This document shows positions 16,666 to 25,315 of a DNA stretch of 64,000 nt, piece by piece (position 1 is the stretch's first letter; every line of letters starts with the position of its first letter). Source of the DNA: Gaiellasilicea sp033857955 (GTDB taxonomy: Bacteria; Actinomycetota; Thermoleophilia; Gaiellales; Gaiellaceae). Position numbers and translations under genes: made by a program. Location: NCBI GenBank assembly GCA_033857955.1, contig JAWVCW010000006.1:310001-374000 (forward strand). The letters are read 5' to 3'. Below the pieces are notes generated by a model, which saw only the letters and a list, made by a program, of their open reading frames with translations, did not search any database and was not told the origin of the DNA.

Positions 16666-17441
16666 CGGAGTTCATCCCCGTCCTTCCCGCGCAGCGGCTC
16701 GACGGTCGCCATGCGATCGTGACCGGAGCCGGGCGGGGCATCGGGCGCGCGGCCGCGCTCGCCCTGGCGGAGGTCGGCGCGAGCCTGACGCTCTTCGCCC
16801 GGACGGGAGACGATCTCGGCGAGGTCGCGCGCGAGGTCCACGATCGCGGCTCGCATGCGGACACTTGCACTGGAGACGTTCGGTCGCCGGACGATGTCCG
16901 CCGGCTGGTCGAGGTCGCCTCTGCGCACGACAACCTCTCGATCTGCGTGACTGCAGCCGGACTCAACAGGCCCGGGCCGACGCTCGAGCAGACAGTCGAT
17001 GACTTCGACCTCGTGGTCGACACCAACCTGCGCGGCACGTATCTCACCTGTCGAGCGTTCGCCGGAGCCGTCGTCGGACAGGGGCATGGAGCGCAGATCG
17101 TCGCCATCTCCTCGCAGATGGGCGAGGTCGGCTATCCCGGCCGCGCCGCCTACTGCGCCAGCAAGCATGCGGTGAACGGGCTTGTTCGGGCACTCGCCGT
17201 CGAGTGGGCGCCGCTGAGCATCTCGGTCAACGCGGTTGCACCGACGTTCATCGACACGCCCCTGACTCGCCCGATGTTCGAGGACGCGGCCTTCAAGGCC
17301 GACGTCCTTCGCCGGCTGCCGATCGGGCGCATCGGCACCCCGTCCGACGTCGTCGGTGCCATCGTGTTCCTGGCGTCGAACCAGGCTGAACTCGTCACCG
17401 GCCACGTACTGGCCGTCGACGGCGGCTGGACCGCCTGGTAG
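16662..17441 (+). CDS. Short-chain dehydrogenase/reductase
   Basis: 259 residues, classical SDR. Cofactor motif TGAGRGIG at about residues 21-28, structural NLRGTYLTCR, catalytic Ser in IVAISSQMGEVG, and YCASK (Tyr-x-x-x-Lys). The C terminus has the typical HVLAVDGGWTAW. GTG start overlapping the previous stop. Last gene of the plus-strand operon; its stop lies only 4 nt from the stop of the facing RidA-like gene, with no room for a separate terminator. Substrate unknown: one of several NAD(P) oxidoreductases in this cluster. Confidence 0.9.
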   Translation: MTEFIPVLPAQRLDGRHAIVTGAGRGIGRAAALALAEVGASLTLFARTGDDLGEVAREVHDRGSHADTCTGDVRSPDDVRRLVEVASAHDNLSICVTAAGLNRPGPTLEQTVDDFDLVVDTNLRGTYLTCRAFAGAVVGQGHGAQIVAISSQMGEVGYPGRAAYCASKHAVNGLVRALAVEWAPLSISVNAVAPTFIDTPLTRPMFEDAAFKADVLRRLPIGRIGTPSDVVGAIVFLASNQAELVTGHVLAVDGGWTAW

Positions 17442-17445
17442 CGGC

Positions 17446-17832
17446 TCAGCCGGCGGTTGCGATCGCCTCGATCTCGAGCTCGAGCTCCGGGAGCGCCAGC
17501 GAGCTCACCTCGACGATCGTGTCCGCCGGATACGGCGGCGTGAACCACTTCCCACGCAGCTCGACGATCTTCGGGAAGTTCCCCATGTCGGTCAGGAAGA
17601 TCGTGACCTTGACGACGCGGCTGAGGCTCGACCCACCGGCCTCGAGAACGCGGGCGAGGTTGCGGAAGACCTGCTCGGCCTGAGCATCGAAGTCGCCGAC
17701 GCCCACGACCTGCCCGTCCACGTCGATCGCGGCCTGCCCGGAGACGAACACGAGCTCACCGACGCGAAACCCCTGCGAGAGCCGATAGGGCTCGAGCGGG
17801 TCGGGGTCGAGGCGGATCTGCTCCGCTGTCAC
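17446..17832 (-). CDS. RidA/YjgF-family protein lacking the usual active-site Arg
   Basis: 128 residues, GTG at 17832 overlapping the amidase stop. RidA fold signatures: LSQGFRVGELVFVSGQAA, FRNLARVLEAGGSSLSRVVKVTIFL, FPKIVELRGKWF and a C-terminal ELEIEAIATAG. In imine/enamine deaminases an Arg precedes the SxVEV strand; here the sequence is PADTIVEVSS, with Asp at that place, so classic 2-aminoacrylate deaminase activity is unlikely. Relatives in amide and pyrimidine pathways (RutC/Rid4-7 type) hydrolyse other imines or amides. Last gene of the minus-strand operon starting at 25315. Confidence 0.85.
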   Translation of the reverse strand: MTAEQIRLDPDPLEPYRLSQGFRVGELVFVSGQAAIDVDGQVVGVGDFDAQAEQVFRNLARVLEAGGSSLSRVVKVTIFLTDMGNFPKIVELRGKWFTPPYPADTIVEVSSLALPELELEIEAIATAG

Positions 17833-18440
17833 TCCGCCGCCTCGATCACGGCGAGCGCCTCGTCGAGCGAAACGACGTCGCCGTATTTCGCGTCGACGTC
17901 GTACAGCGCCTGGTCGTGCGCTGCCTCGTTGCGGTCGCCGACTGCTTCGCGGGGGATCATCAGCCGGTACCCGTTCTGGAGCACGTCGACCGCTGTGGCA
18001 CGCACACAGCCGGAGGTCGAGGCCCCGGTGACGATGACGGAGTCGCAGTCGTGGGCCGCGAGCAGGCTCTGGAACGAGGTGCCGAAGAAGGCGGACGCGA
18101 ACAGCTTGTTGAGGACGGGCTCCTCCGGTCGCGGGGCGATTCGGGGGTCGATCTCGGTGAAGCGGCTTCCCTCTGCCAGGGTCAAGAGGATCGGCACCTT
18201 GTCGATGAACGCCTTCGCGACAGCCTTCTCCCCCTCGCCGTAGGAGACGGTTGTGAAGACGACAGGCAGCCCCTTTGCGCGTGCGGCTTCCAGCAGTCGT
18301 CGGATCGCCTCCACGACGCCGTGGAGATCGCACACGAGCGGGGAGTCCGGGCTGGTGAACCCGAGGCTCATGTCGATGACGAGGAGAGCAGGGCGCCTGC
18401 CGGCGCCCTGCCGCTCTCCGAAGCCGGCCAGGTGGCTCAC
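17829..18440 (-). CDS. Isochorismatase-fold amidohydrolase (N-carbamoylsarcosinase-like), copy 2
   Basis: 203 residues from the GTG at 18440, which overlaps the HyuB stop; the longer open frame runs into hyuB and is not used. Triad: Asp23 (LLVIDMSLGF), Lys112 (PVLNKLFASAFF), Cys145 (TGASTSGCVRATAVD). It is a clear paralogue of the amidase at 13817, with the same N-terminal GFGERQGAG-type lead. Each copy sits with its own hyuAB pair, in opposite operons. The expected role is hydrolysis of the ring-opened product of the adjacent HyuAB. Substrate unproven. Confidence 0.86.
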   Translation of the reverse strand: MSHLAGFGERQGAGRRPALLVIDMSLGFTSPDSPLVCDLHGVVEAIRRLLEAARAKGLPVVFTTVSYGEGEKAVAKAFIDKVPILLTLAEGSRFTEIDPRIAPRPEEPVLNKLFASAFFGTSFQSLLAAHDCDSVIVTGASTSGCVRATAVDVLQNGYRLMIPREAVGDRNEAAHDQALYDVDAKYGDVVSLDEALAVIEAAE

Positions 18441-20374
18441 GAGGGTGCGGGCATCCCGTCGCCTGCGCGAACCCGGGCGAGTGCGTCCTCTGCGGGTTCG
18501 AGCGGTGACCACCTCAGCGGCTTCGCCGGCGTCGGCGGCTCGAGTCCCGTCTCGGCCTTGCAGTTGGCGAGAACATCGTCGAGGGACGGCCCGTAGTCGA
18601 AGTTCGGTGCATCGCCCCGCTCCGCCCGCTGACGCGTCCGCTCTGCCTCTGTCGCCGCGCCGTCTGCTGTTCCGTCGTCGTCGAGCACGACGCCGTAGCC
18701 GGCGAGGGCGTTCTCGCGCGAGACGAGCCCGAACGAGACGTCGCGCACGACGGTCTCCACGGGACGGTCGAGACGGTCCTTCCAGCCGCCGCCGCCTGCG
18801 GTTCGATAGACGAGCATGTCGCCCGGCTCAACGACGACGTGGTCGCACTTCGACGGCAGCCGCTCCTCGGTGCCGTCGGCACGCTTGAGGACCTTCTCCG
18901 AGCGGTCGCCCGGCAGTCCGCCGAGGACTCCCCACGGGCGGGTCAGCCAGCGGTCGTCGTGGATCGAGACCTCGCCCGGCTCCAGATAGACATACCGCTT
19001 CTCGACCCCGTTGCCGCCGCGGTGCAGTCCGGCGCCGCCCGAGTCGGTGATCGTCGTGTACCCGTCGATCCGCAGCGGGTAATAGGCCTCGAGGTACTCC
19101 GTGGGGATGTTCTCGAAGAGCGGCCACCACGAGTGCCCATCCATCCCGTCGCCGATCGGCCGGCCGGGGATGCCCCCGTAGAGGATCTCCATCGAGTAGA
19201 AGAACTCGCCGCTGCCGTCCCAGCCCGAGTAGAGCATGTACGGGCTCGTGCCGTAGCCGGCGGCCGTGTTCAGCTCCGGGGCGTTCTTGCAGAGCGCCCC
19301 GCCGAGCACGTCGAACTGGCGCGCGAGGGCGTGCGTGCGGCAGCCGAGCGCCGCTGGATAGCGCGGTCGCAGCAGGCTTCCCTCGGGCATGACAACGTGC
19401 AGCAGGGGATAGAAGCCGTCGTTGAAGAGGATCTGGGGATCGTTGACCATGATCAGGTAGATCCCGATGAACATCTTGAACATGCCCTCGGAGAGGTAGA
19501 AGTTGATCGGTCCGAGGGCCTGCGGGTCGGTGCCCGACCAGTCGAAGAAGGCGTGCTCACCCTCCCGCCAGATCGTCAGCTGCAGCTTGAACGGCCCGTT
19601 GCCGAGCCCGTCGTCGTCGACGTAGTCGACGAACGTCTGCGGCTCCTCGGGGATGGCAACCGAGATCAGGAACTTCATCGCGTTGTAGGTGCGGTCGAGG
19701 AGCGCCTGCAATGCGGCCAGGTAGGTCTCCTTGCCGAACCGCTCGCAGAGCTCGATCACGCGCCTCTCGCCCGCCCGACAGCCCGCGATGATCGCGAACA
19801 GGTCGGCCCGGTTCATCTCGGGCAGGCGGACGTTGTTGAAGATCAGCCGCAGGATCTCCTCCTGCACGACCCCACGCTCGACGATCTTCAGCGGCGGGAT
19901 GATGATGCCCTCCTCGAAGATCGTCTTCGCGCCCGTCGGCAGCGATCCGGGCAGCGGCCCGCCGGCGTCCATCTGGTGGCCGAATTGCGACGACCAGCCC
20001 ACGAGCTCGTCCTCGTAGAAGATCGGCACCAGGACGAGCCAGTCGTTCGTGTGCGAGATCGAGGCCGAGCACTTGAACGGGTCGGAGGTGAGGATGACGT
20101 CACCCGGGTAGACCCCCCGGTCCCAGTCCTCCATCATCTCGTTGATGTAGGCGCCGAACTGGCCTACGACCATGCGGCCGCGGGGGTCCGTGAGCATCGG
20201 AAACTCGTCGTGCTGCTCCCGGATGACCGGGCTCATGGCCGAGCGGAAAAGCACTGCGTCCATCTCGTAGCGGGCGCTCTTGAGGGCGCCCTCGATGATG
20301 TCGAGGGTGACGGGGTCGACCGTCACCCCGGTCGGGATCTCCGCGATCCGCAGTTCGTCAGCGACTGTGCTCAT
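18437..20374 (-). CDS. hyuB: HyuB-type ATP-dependent hydantoinase/oxoprolinase subunit B (copy 2)
   Basis: 645 residues. Same family blocks as copy 1: VTLDIIEGALKSARYEMD, SPVIREQHDEFPML, SDPFKCSASISHTNDW, IIIPPLKIVERGVV, DDDGLGNGPFK, GGIPGRPIGDGMDGHSWW and RTAGGGGWKDRLDR. The C-terminal tail after residue about 590 is longer than in copy 1 (PAKPLRWSPLEPAEDALA). It starts 8 nt after hyuA copy 2 and overlaps the amidase. Works with the HyuA at 20383-22440. Confidence 0.9.
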   Translation of the reverse strand: MSTVADELRIAEIPTGVTVDPVTLDIIEGALKSARYEMDAVLFRSAMSPVIREQHDEFPMLTDPRGRMVVGQFGAYINEMMEDWDRGVYPGDVILTSDPFKCSASISHTNDWLVLVPIFYEDELVGWSSQFGHQMDAGGPLPGSLPTGAKTIFEEGIIIPPLKIVERGVVQEEILRLIFNNVRLPEMNRADLFAIIAGCRAGERRVIELCERFGKETYLAALQALLDRTYNAMKFLISVAIPEEPQTFVDYVDDDGLGNGPFKLQLTIWREGEHAFFDWSGTDPQALGPINFYLSEGMFKMFIGIYLIMVNDPQILFNDGFYPLLHVVMPEGSLLRPRYPAALGCRTHALARQFDVLGGALCKNAPELNTAAGYGTSPYMLYSGWDGSGEFFYSMEILYGGIPGRPIGDGMDGHSWWPLFENIPTEYLEAYYPLRIDGYTTITDSGGAGLHRGGNGVEKRYVYLEPGEVSIHDDRWLTRPWGVLGGLPGDRSEKVLKRADGTEERLPSKCDHVVVEPGDMLVYRTAGGGGWKDRLDRPVETVVRDVSFGLVSRENALAGYGVVLDDDGTADGAATEAERTRQRAERGDAPNFDYGPSLDDVLANCKAETGLEPPTPAKPLRWSPLEPAEDALARVRAGDGMPAPS

Positions 20375-20382
20375 TGTGTCCC

Positions 20383-22440
20383 CTACGCCTTCGGATTGAT
20401 GAGGATGTTGAAGTTCGTGTCCACCTCGGCGACGTATTCCGGCAGCACGACCGTCGTCGAGTCGAACTCGGTCACGATCGCAGGCCCGTCGAAGCGGTTC
20501 CCCGGGGCGAGCCGGGCGCGGTCGTAGATCTTCGTCGAGAGCCGGTCGCCGTGGAAGACGATCTCATGCTCTTCCACGATCGCCGCAGACGCGTCGGCGC
20601 CGGAGGCGCTGCCGACCGGCAGCTCTGGCTTGGGCACCGCGCCCGATCCGACGGCGCGGAGGTTGACGATCTCACTCGACGTGCCGGGCATCCGGAAGCC
20701 GTAGAGCTGCTCGTGAAGCTGGTTGAACCGCTCGTCGAGATCCGCCAGTCCGTTCCGCACCTCCTCGGGGTCGAGCGCGACCGGGATCTCGTATCCCTGC
20801 CGGTGGTAGCGCATGTCGGCGCTGTAGACGATCGTGCGCGCCTCCTCGGCGATGCCCTCCCCGTCGAGCCACTCGGTGGCTCGACGGCCGAGCGACTCGA
20901 GGATCTCGGCCACCTGGCCGGGCTCGGCATCGCCGAGCACGCGGATGTAGGTCTGCGCGAACTCGTCGCGGAAGTCGGCCACGAGGTCACCGATCGCGCA
21001 GAGGAGCCCGGGCGCCGGCGGGATGAGCACGGGGAATGACCCCATGATCTCCGCGACAGCGTTCGCATGCAGCGGTCCTGCGCCGCCGTAGGCCACGAGC
21101 GCGAAGTCGCGAGGATCGTGCCCGCGCTGCACCGAGACGAGCCGCAGCGCACCGGCCATGTTCTCGTTCACGATCGCGATCATTCCCTCAGCTGCCTCCT
21201 CGGCGGAGGAGAGACCCATCGCGTCGGCGATCTTCTGCACCGACCTCCGCGCCGCATCGACGTCGAGCGTCATCTCGCCGCCGAGCAGCCGCGGCGGCAG
21301 GTGGCCGAGCACGACGTTCGCGTCAGTCACGGTAGGTTCCTCACCGCCGCGCCCGTAGGTGGCCGGCCCGGGGTCGGCCCCTGCGGACTGGGGGCCGACG
21401 CGGAGAGCTTTCGTGAGCTCGGGGACGTGTGCGATCGAGCCGCCCCCTGCACCGACGGTGTGCACGTTGACCGAGGGCACTTTGATCCGGAAGTGGCTGA
21501 TCGCGGTCTCACGGCCGATCGTAGGCTCGCCGTTCTGGCATAGAGCGACGTCGGTCGAAGTGCCGCCCATGTCGAACGTGAGAATGTCCTCGAACCCTGC
21601 CTTTCGCGCGACATAGAGCGCACCGGCGACGCCGCCTGACGGCCCTGACAGGATCCCGTAGATCGGATTCTGCGCCGCCTCGCGCGTCGTCATCAAGCCG
21701 GCGTCCGAACGGAGGATGTTGACGTCGGCCGTCGCACCGATCGCGGAGAGCTCCGATTGCAGGTGTTGCACGTAGCTCGCGACCTTGGGCCGCACGTATG
21801 AGTTCATGCAGGCCGTCAGCGTGCGCTCGTACTCGCGAAACTCCGGGAGCACGTGCGCCGACAGGGTGACGGGGAAGCCCGGGTAGAGACGCTCGACGAT
21901 CGACGCGATCGTCTCCTCGTGCTCCGCGTTCACGTACGAGTTGATCAGGCCGACGGTGAGGGATTCGACGCCGGACTCGACGAGCTCGTGAATGATGCGC
22001 TCGACCTGCGCTTCGTCGACGGCTACGACTGTCTCGCCACGTGGTCCCATCCGTTCGACCGCTTCCCGCGTGTCGGCCAGCGACGCTGGGGGATCGGGCT
22101 TGATCATGATGATCCAGCCTGCGAGCGGACCGGGTGTCTGCGAGCGCGCAAGATGGAGGATCTGCTTGAACCCCAGCGTGGTGATCAGGCCCACGCGTGC
22201 CCCTTTCGACTCGAGCACGGCGTTGGTGGCGACCGTGGTCCCGTGGAGGATGTTCCGCAACTCGCCGACCTCGATCTCCGCTTCCTCGCAGATCCGCTTG
22301 ACGCCCGTGAGCACCCCCTGCGACGGGTCGCTCGGGGTGGAGGGCGTCTTGACACGGAACTGCGTGGCCCCACTCTCGTCGTTCACGAGGAAGAGGTCGG
22401 TGAACGTACCCCCGACGTCGACCCCCAGCCTGTACGCCAT
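20383..22440 (-). CDS. hyuA: HyuA-type ATP-dependent hydantoinase/oxoprolinase subunit A (copy 2)
   Basis: 685 residues, almost the same length as copy 1. ATPase motifs: LGVDVGGTFTDLFL, LHGTTVATNAVLESKGA, GILSGPSGGVAGA, LTFDMGGTSTDVALC and LRVGPQSAGADPGPATYG. The phosphate-loop and DMGGTSTD regions are intact, so an active ATPase is expected. Lies 15 nt downstream of the HMG-CoA-lyase-like gene, in one operon with CaiB and GntR. The acyl-CoA enzymes beside this copy, in contrast to the dehydrogenases beside copy 1, suggest it handles a different intermediate. Confidence 0.9.
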   Translation of the reverse strand: MAYRLGVDVGGTFTDLFLVNDESGATQFRVKTPSTPSDPSQGVLTGVKRICEEAEIEVGELRNILHGTTVATNAVLESKGARVGLITTLGFKQILHLARSQTPGPLAGWIIMIKPDPPASLADTREAVERMGPRGETVVAVDEAQVERIIHELVESGVESLTVGLINSYVNAEHEETIASIVERLYPGFPVTLSAHVLPEFREYERTLTACMNSYVRPKVASYVQHLQSELSAIGATADVNILRSDAGLMTTREAAQNPIYGILSGPSGGVAGALYVARKAGFEDILTFDMGGTSTDVALCQNGEPTIGRETAISHFRIKVPSVNVHTVGAGGGSIAHVPELTKALRVGPQSAGADPGPATYGRGGEEPTVTDANVVLGHLPPRLLGGEMTLDVDAARRSVQKIADAMGLSSAEEAAEGMIAIVNENMAGALRLVSVQRGHDPRDFALVAYGGAGPLHANAVAEIMGSFPVLIPPAPGLLCAIGDLVADFRDEFAQTYIRVLGDAEPGQVAEILESLGRRATEWLDGEGIAEEARTIVYSADMRYHRQGYEIPVALDPEEVRNGLADLDERFNQLHEQLYGFRMPGTSSEIVNLRAVGSGAVPKPELPVGSASGADASAAIVEEHEIVFHGDRLSTKIYDRARLAPGNRFDGPAIVTEFDSTTVVLPEYVAEVDTNFNILINPKA

Positions 22441-22455
22441 CTCGCTCTCCTTTTC

Positions 22456-23355
22456 TCAGCCGGCAACCGGCGCGAACGTGCCGGCCCTGTACACCTGACC
22501 CTCGAGCGGACGCCCTAGGACGTCCTCCAACCACTCCGCAGTCGCGACAAGGGCGTCGAGATCGACTCCGGTTTCGATGCCCTCGCCGTGGAGCACGTAC
22601 ACGAGGTCTTCGGTCGCAATGTTCCCGGTCGCGCGGGGCGCGAACGGGCAGCCCCCGATCCCACCGATCGAGGCGTCGAGCATGCTCGCCCCGGCCTCGA
22701 GTGCCGCGATCGCATTCGCGTAGCCGGTGTTCCGGGTGTTGTGCAGATGCACGCCGACCGGCGTGCCGATGCGAACCGCCGCCGTGACGAGTGTCCGCAC
22801 GCGGGTCGGGGTGCTGACGCCGATCGTGTCGGCGAGGACGATCTCGTCCGGCATTGCGTCCGCTAGCTCTGCCACGATCTCCGTGATCCGGCCCGGATCG
22901 ACCGCGCCTTCGAACGGGCAACCGAACGAGGCGCCGATCGTGACCGTCGACCGGAGGCCGTCGTCGCGCGAGCGGCCGACGAGGCGTACGGCGGTCGCGA
23001 TCGACTCGGCAACACCGGCGCCTTGATTCCGCTGGTTGAAGGTCTCGGTCGACGCGAAGGAGAAGTGCATCTCGTCGAGCCCGGTCGTGACGAGCCGGTC
23101 GTAGCCCTTGTCGTTCAGGACGAGACCCGCGTACACCGTTCCCGGCCGCCGGTTCAGCGCCGCGACGACATCCTCCGCGCCGGCCATCTGCGGTACGCGC
23201 GCCGGATTCACGAAGCTGACGGCTTCGACGCGCGGAATCCCGGCGGCGGCAAGCCTGTCGGTGAGCTCCGCGCGCTTCCCTGGCTCGAGGATCGTGGTCT
23301 CGTTCTGGAGGCCGTCCCGAGGCCCGACGTCACACAGCGTGACGCGTTGCGTCAC
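22456..23355 (-). CDS. HMG-CoA-lyase-like enzyme (DRE-TIM metallolyase)
   Basis: 299 residues from a GTG at 23355 overlapping the CoA-transferase stop. Metal and substrate motifs of 3-hydroxy-3-methylglutaryl-CoA lyase are intact: CDVGPRDGLQNE, VSFVNPARVPQMAG, ETFNQRNQG, VGVHLHNTRNTGYAN and the signature GGIGGCPFAPRATGNIATED with the catalytic Cys. It should cleave a 3-hydroxy-3-methyl acyl-CoA (HMG-CoA or a relative such as citramalyl-CoA) to acetyl-CoA plus a ketone or oxoacid. The adjacent class III CoA-transferase could supply the CoA thioester. No leucine-catabolism genes (liuABCD) are present. Confidence 0.9.
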   Translation of the reverse strand: MTQRVTLCDVGPRDGLQNETTILEPGKRAELTDRLAAAGIPRVEAVSFVNPARVPQMAGAEDVVAALNRRPGTVYAGLVLNDKGYDRLVTTGLDEMHFSFASTETFNQRNQGAGVAESIATAVRLVGRSRDDGLRSTVTIGASFGCPFEGAVDPGRITEIVAELADAMPDEIVLADTIGVSTPTRVRTLVTAAVRIGTPVGVHLHNTRNTGYANAIAALEAGASMLDASIGGIGGCPFAPRATGNIATEDLVYVLHGEGIETGVDLDALVATAEWLEDVLGRPLEGQVYRAGTFAPVAG

Positions 23356-24605
23356 AGGACACCCTCCTCGCGCAGTTCCGCGAGCTCGTCTTCGGTGAGG
23401 CCGAGCAGCTCCCCGTAAACCTCTTGATTGTGGCTGCCCTCGTCCCAGGTCGCCGACCACCGCACGGCACCCGGCGTTCGAGTGAGCTTCGGCACGATCC
23501 CGGGCCCGATGTAGGGGCCGAACTCGGGGTCTATGTGCTCGAGGAGCATGTCACGTGCCTGGTAGTGCGGATCCTCGAAGATGTCCTCGATCGTGTAGAT
23601 CGGGCCACAGATGACGCCTGCCTCATTCAAGACGAGGTCGATGTCGGAGGCGTCACGCTCCCGCGCCCAGTCGGCGATGATCCCCTCGATCTCTTCCTGG
23701 TTCTCGCCGCGCGCGAGATGCGTGGCGAACCGCTCGTCGTCCGCAAGCTCGGGTTTCCCGATCGCGTCACAGAGGCGACGGAAGACGCCGTCGGCATTCG
23801 CCGCGATCACCATCCACTTGTCGTCGCGCGAACGGAAGATGTTGGACGGGGCGATGCCCTTCAGATTCGTGCCCTGGGGCCCACGAACGATGCCGAGCCG
23901 GTCGTACTCGGGCACGGTGCTCTCGAGCAACGCGAAGGCAGACTCCATCAACGAGACATCGACGACCTGCCCGAGTCCGCCACCACACGCGTCTCGCCAG
24001 TAGAGGGCCGACAAGATTCCCTGCACCGCGAACATGCCCGCCAGGGAGTCGCCGAGCGAGATGTGCAGCCGTGGCGGCGCCTCGCCGGGCAAGCCGTTGA
24101 TGTGCCGGATGCCGCCCATCGCCTCCGAGACAGAGGCAAAGCCTGCGCGCTTCGCGTACGGGCCGGTCTGCCCGTATCCGGAGATCCGCGCGAGGACAAT
24201 GCCGGGGTTGACCTCGCTCATCTGCTCGAAACCGAGGTTCCACTTCTCGAGCGTGCCGGGGCGAAAGTTCTCGGTCACGACATCGGCGTGCTCGATCAGC
24301 CGGAGGAGGAGCTCCTGGCCGCGCTCGAGCCGGAGGTTCAACGTCACGCATTTCTTGTTGCGCGACTGCACAGGCCACCAGAGCGAACGGCCCTGGTAGC
24401 GGGCCTTGCCCCACTCGCGGATCGGGTCGGGTTGACCGGGTGGCTCGATCTTGACGACCTCTGCGCCGAGGTCACCGAGCAACCGCCCTGCGAACGGGCC
24501 GGCGAGCAGTGTGCCGAGCTCGATCACCCGAATGCCCGCGAGAGGCCCGATCTGTCCGCCGGCCTCCGCCGCGCTCTGCTTCAAGTCTTCCGCGGGCGGC
24601 ATCAC
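23352..24605 (-). CDS. CaiB/BaiF (class III) CoA-transferase
   Basis: 417 residues. Family blocks: GIRVIELGTLLAGPFAGRLL, LGAEVVKIEPPGQPDPIREW, VTENFRPGTLEKWNL and GYGQTGPYAKRAGFASVSEA, with Asp in the SLGDSLAGMF region as expected for the acyl-aspartyl intermediate. It moves CoA between carboxylic acids, often from succinyl-CoA to an exotic dicarboxylate. Sequence overlaps: GntR upstream by 4 nt and the lyase downstream by 4 nt. With the lyase it makes a typical activate-then-cleave pair. Confidence 0.9.
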   Translation of the reverse strand: MMPPAEDLKQSAAEAGGQIGPLAGIRVIELGTLLAGPFAGRLLGDLGAEVVKIEPPGQPDPIREWGKARYQGRSLWWPVQSRNKKCVTLNLRLERGQELLLRLIEHADVVTENFRPGTLEKWNLGFEQMSEVNPGIVLARISGYGQTGPYAKRAGFASVSEAMGGIRHINGLPGEAPPRLHISLGDSLAGMFAVQGILSALYWRDACGGGLGQVVDVSLMESAFALLESTVPEYDRLGIVRGPQGTNLKGIAPSNIFRSRDDKWMVIAANADGVFRRLCDAIGKPELADDERFATHLARGENQEEIEGIIADWARERDASDIDLVLNEAGVICGPIYTIEDIFEDPHYQARDMLLEHIDPEFGPYIGPGIVPKLTRTPGAVRWSATWDEGSHNQEVYGELLGLTEDELAELREEGVL

Positions 24606-25315
24606 GCGGCCGCCTCTTTCGTTTCGGTGGGCAGTTCGGCCGACCCCATGTGCTGAGCGAGCACGTCCCCGGCCTCGTACACGTGCTCGCGCATGATGGA
24701 CTCGGCCCGGCTGGGATCACGGCGCTCGAGCGCGTTCGTGAGCTGCCGGTGACCGTGGTAGGAGGCCGTCGCCTGCTCGGGCGAGTACCAGATGTACGAC
24801 TTGTAGACGAGCGGCAGCGCGATTACCTGGCGCACCATGCCCGCGAGCCGTTCGCTGTCTGCCGCAACGAGGATGGTCTCGTGGAAGAAAGCGTTCTCCG
24901 CGACGAGCCTGTTCAGGTCGGAGCCGCCGACGAGTGTCTGGAAACGGGCGCAGCTCTCGTGCAGCCTCTGGAGCGAGTCGGCGTCGATTCGCGTCGCTGC
25001 CCTCCTGGCTGCGTTGCCCTCGAGCAGCGCCCGGAGCTCGTACATGTCCGCCAGGTCGGGCAACTCGTACCTGCGGACGGTAGCCCCGCGGTTGGGCGAG
25101 GCCTCGACGAGACCCTCGGTCTGCAGAACGAGAAGCGCCTCCCGGACCGGCGTCCGACTGATGCCGAGCTGCTGGGCCAACTCCTCCTCTTTCAGGCGTT
25201 GGCCCGGGCTGACCTGCCCGCCCAGGATCGCTTGCCTGATCAGATCCGCAGCCCCTGTGCTGGCGTTCCGTCCGAGCGGTGGGTGCCCGTCGAAGATGCC
25301 CACGATCGCGACCAT
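24602..25315 (-). CDS. GntR-family regulator, FCD subfamily
   Basis: 237 residues. Winged HTH at about residues 20-85 (DLIRQAILGGQVSPGQRLKE, ELAQQLGISRTPVREALLVL, TEGLVEASPNRGATV), then an all-helical FCD effector domain with the metal-binding pattern FHETILVAADSERL and later HGHRQLTNALE. First gene of its operon, so it likely controls itself and the catabolic genes behind it. The ATG lies at 25315. An operator-like CTTGCATACAAG is about 100 nt upstream, and the TGCATAC word also occurs (inverted) at about 25319. The effector is unknown, usually a pathway carboxylate for this subfamily. Confidence 0.92.
   Translation of the reverse strand: MVAIVGIFDGHPPLGRNASTGAADLIRQAILGGQVSPGQRLKEEELAQQLGISRTPVREALLVLQTEGLVEASPNRGATVRRYELPDLADMYELRALLEGNAARRAATRIDADSLQRLHESCARFQTLVGGSDLNRLVAENAFFHETILVAADSERLAGMVRQVIALPLVYKSYIWYSPEQATASYHGHRQLTNALERRDPSRAESIMREHVYEAGDVLAQHMGSAELPTETKEAAA

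Noticed and set aside
9161..18440. Assignment of the cluster as a plain creatinine/N-methylhydantoin pathway
   Set aside because: HyuAB plus carbamoylsarcosinase-like amidases would fit, but no creatinine deaminase, creatininase or sarcosine oxidase is present, and LeuCD, PrpB-like, CaiB and HMGL genes are unexplained by it.
18839..20527. 562-codon plus-strand frame over hyuB copy 2
   Set aside because: Shadow of a well-conserved minus-strand gene; composition dominated by Arg, Val, Asp and Leu without motifs.
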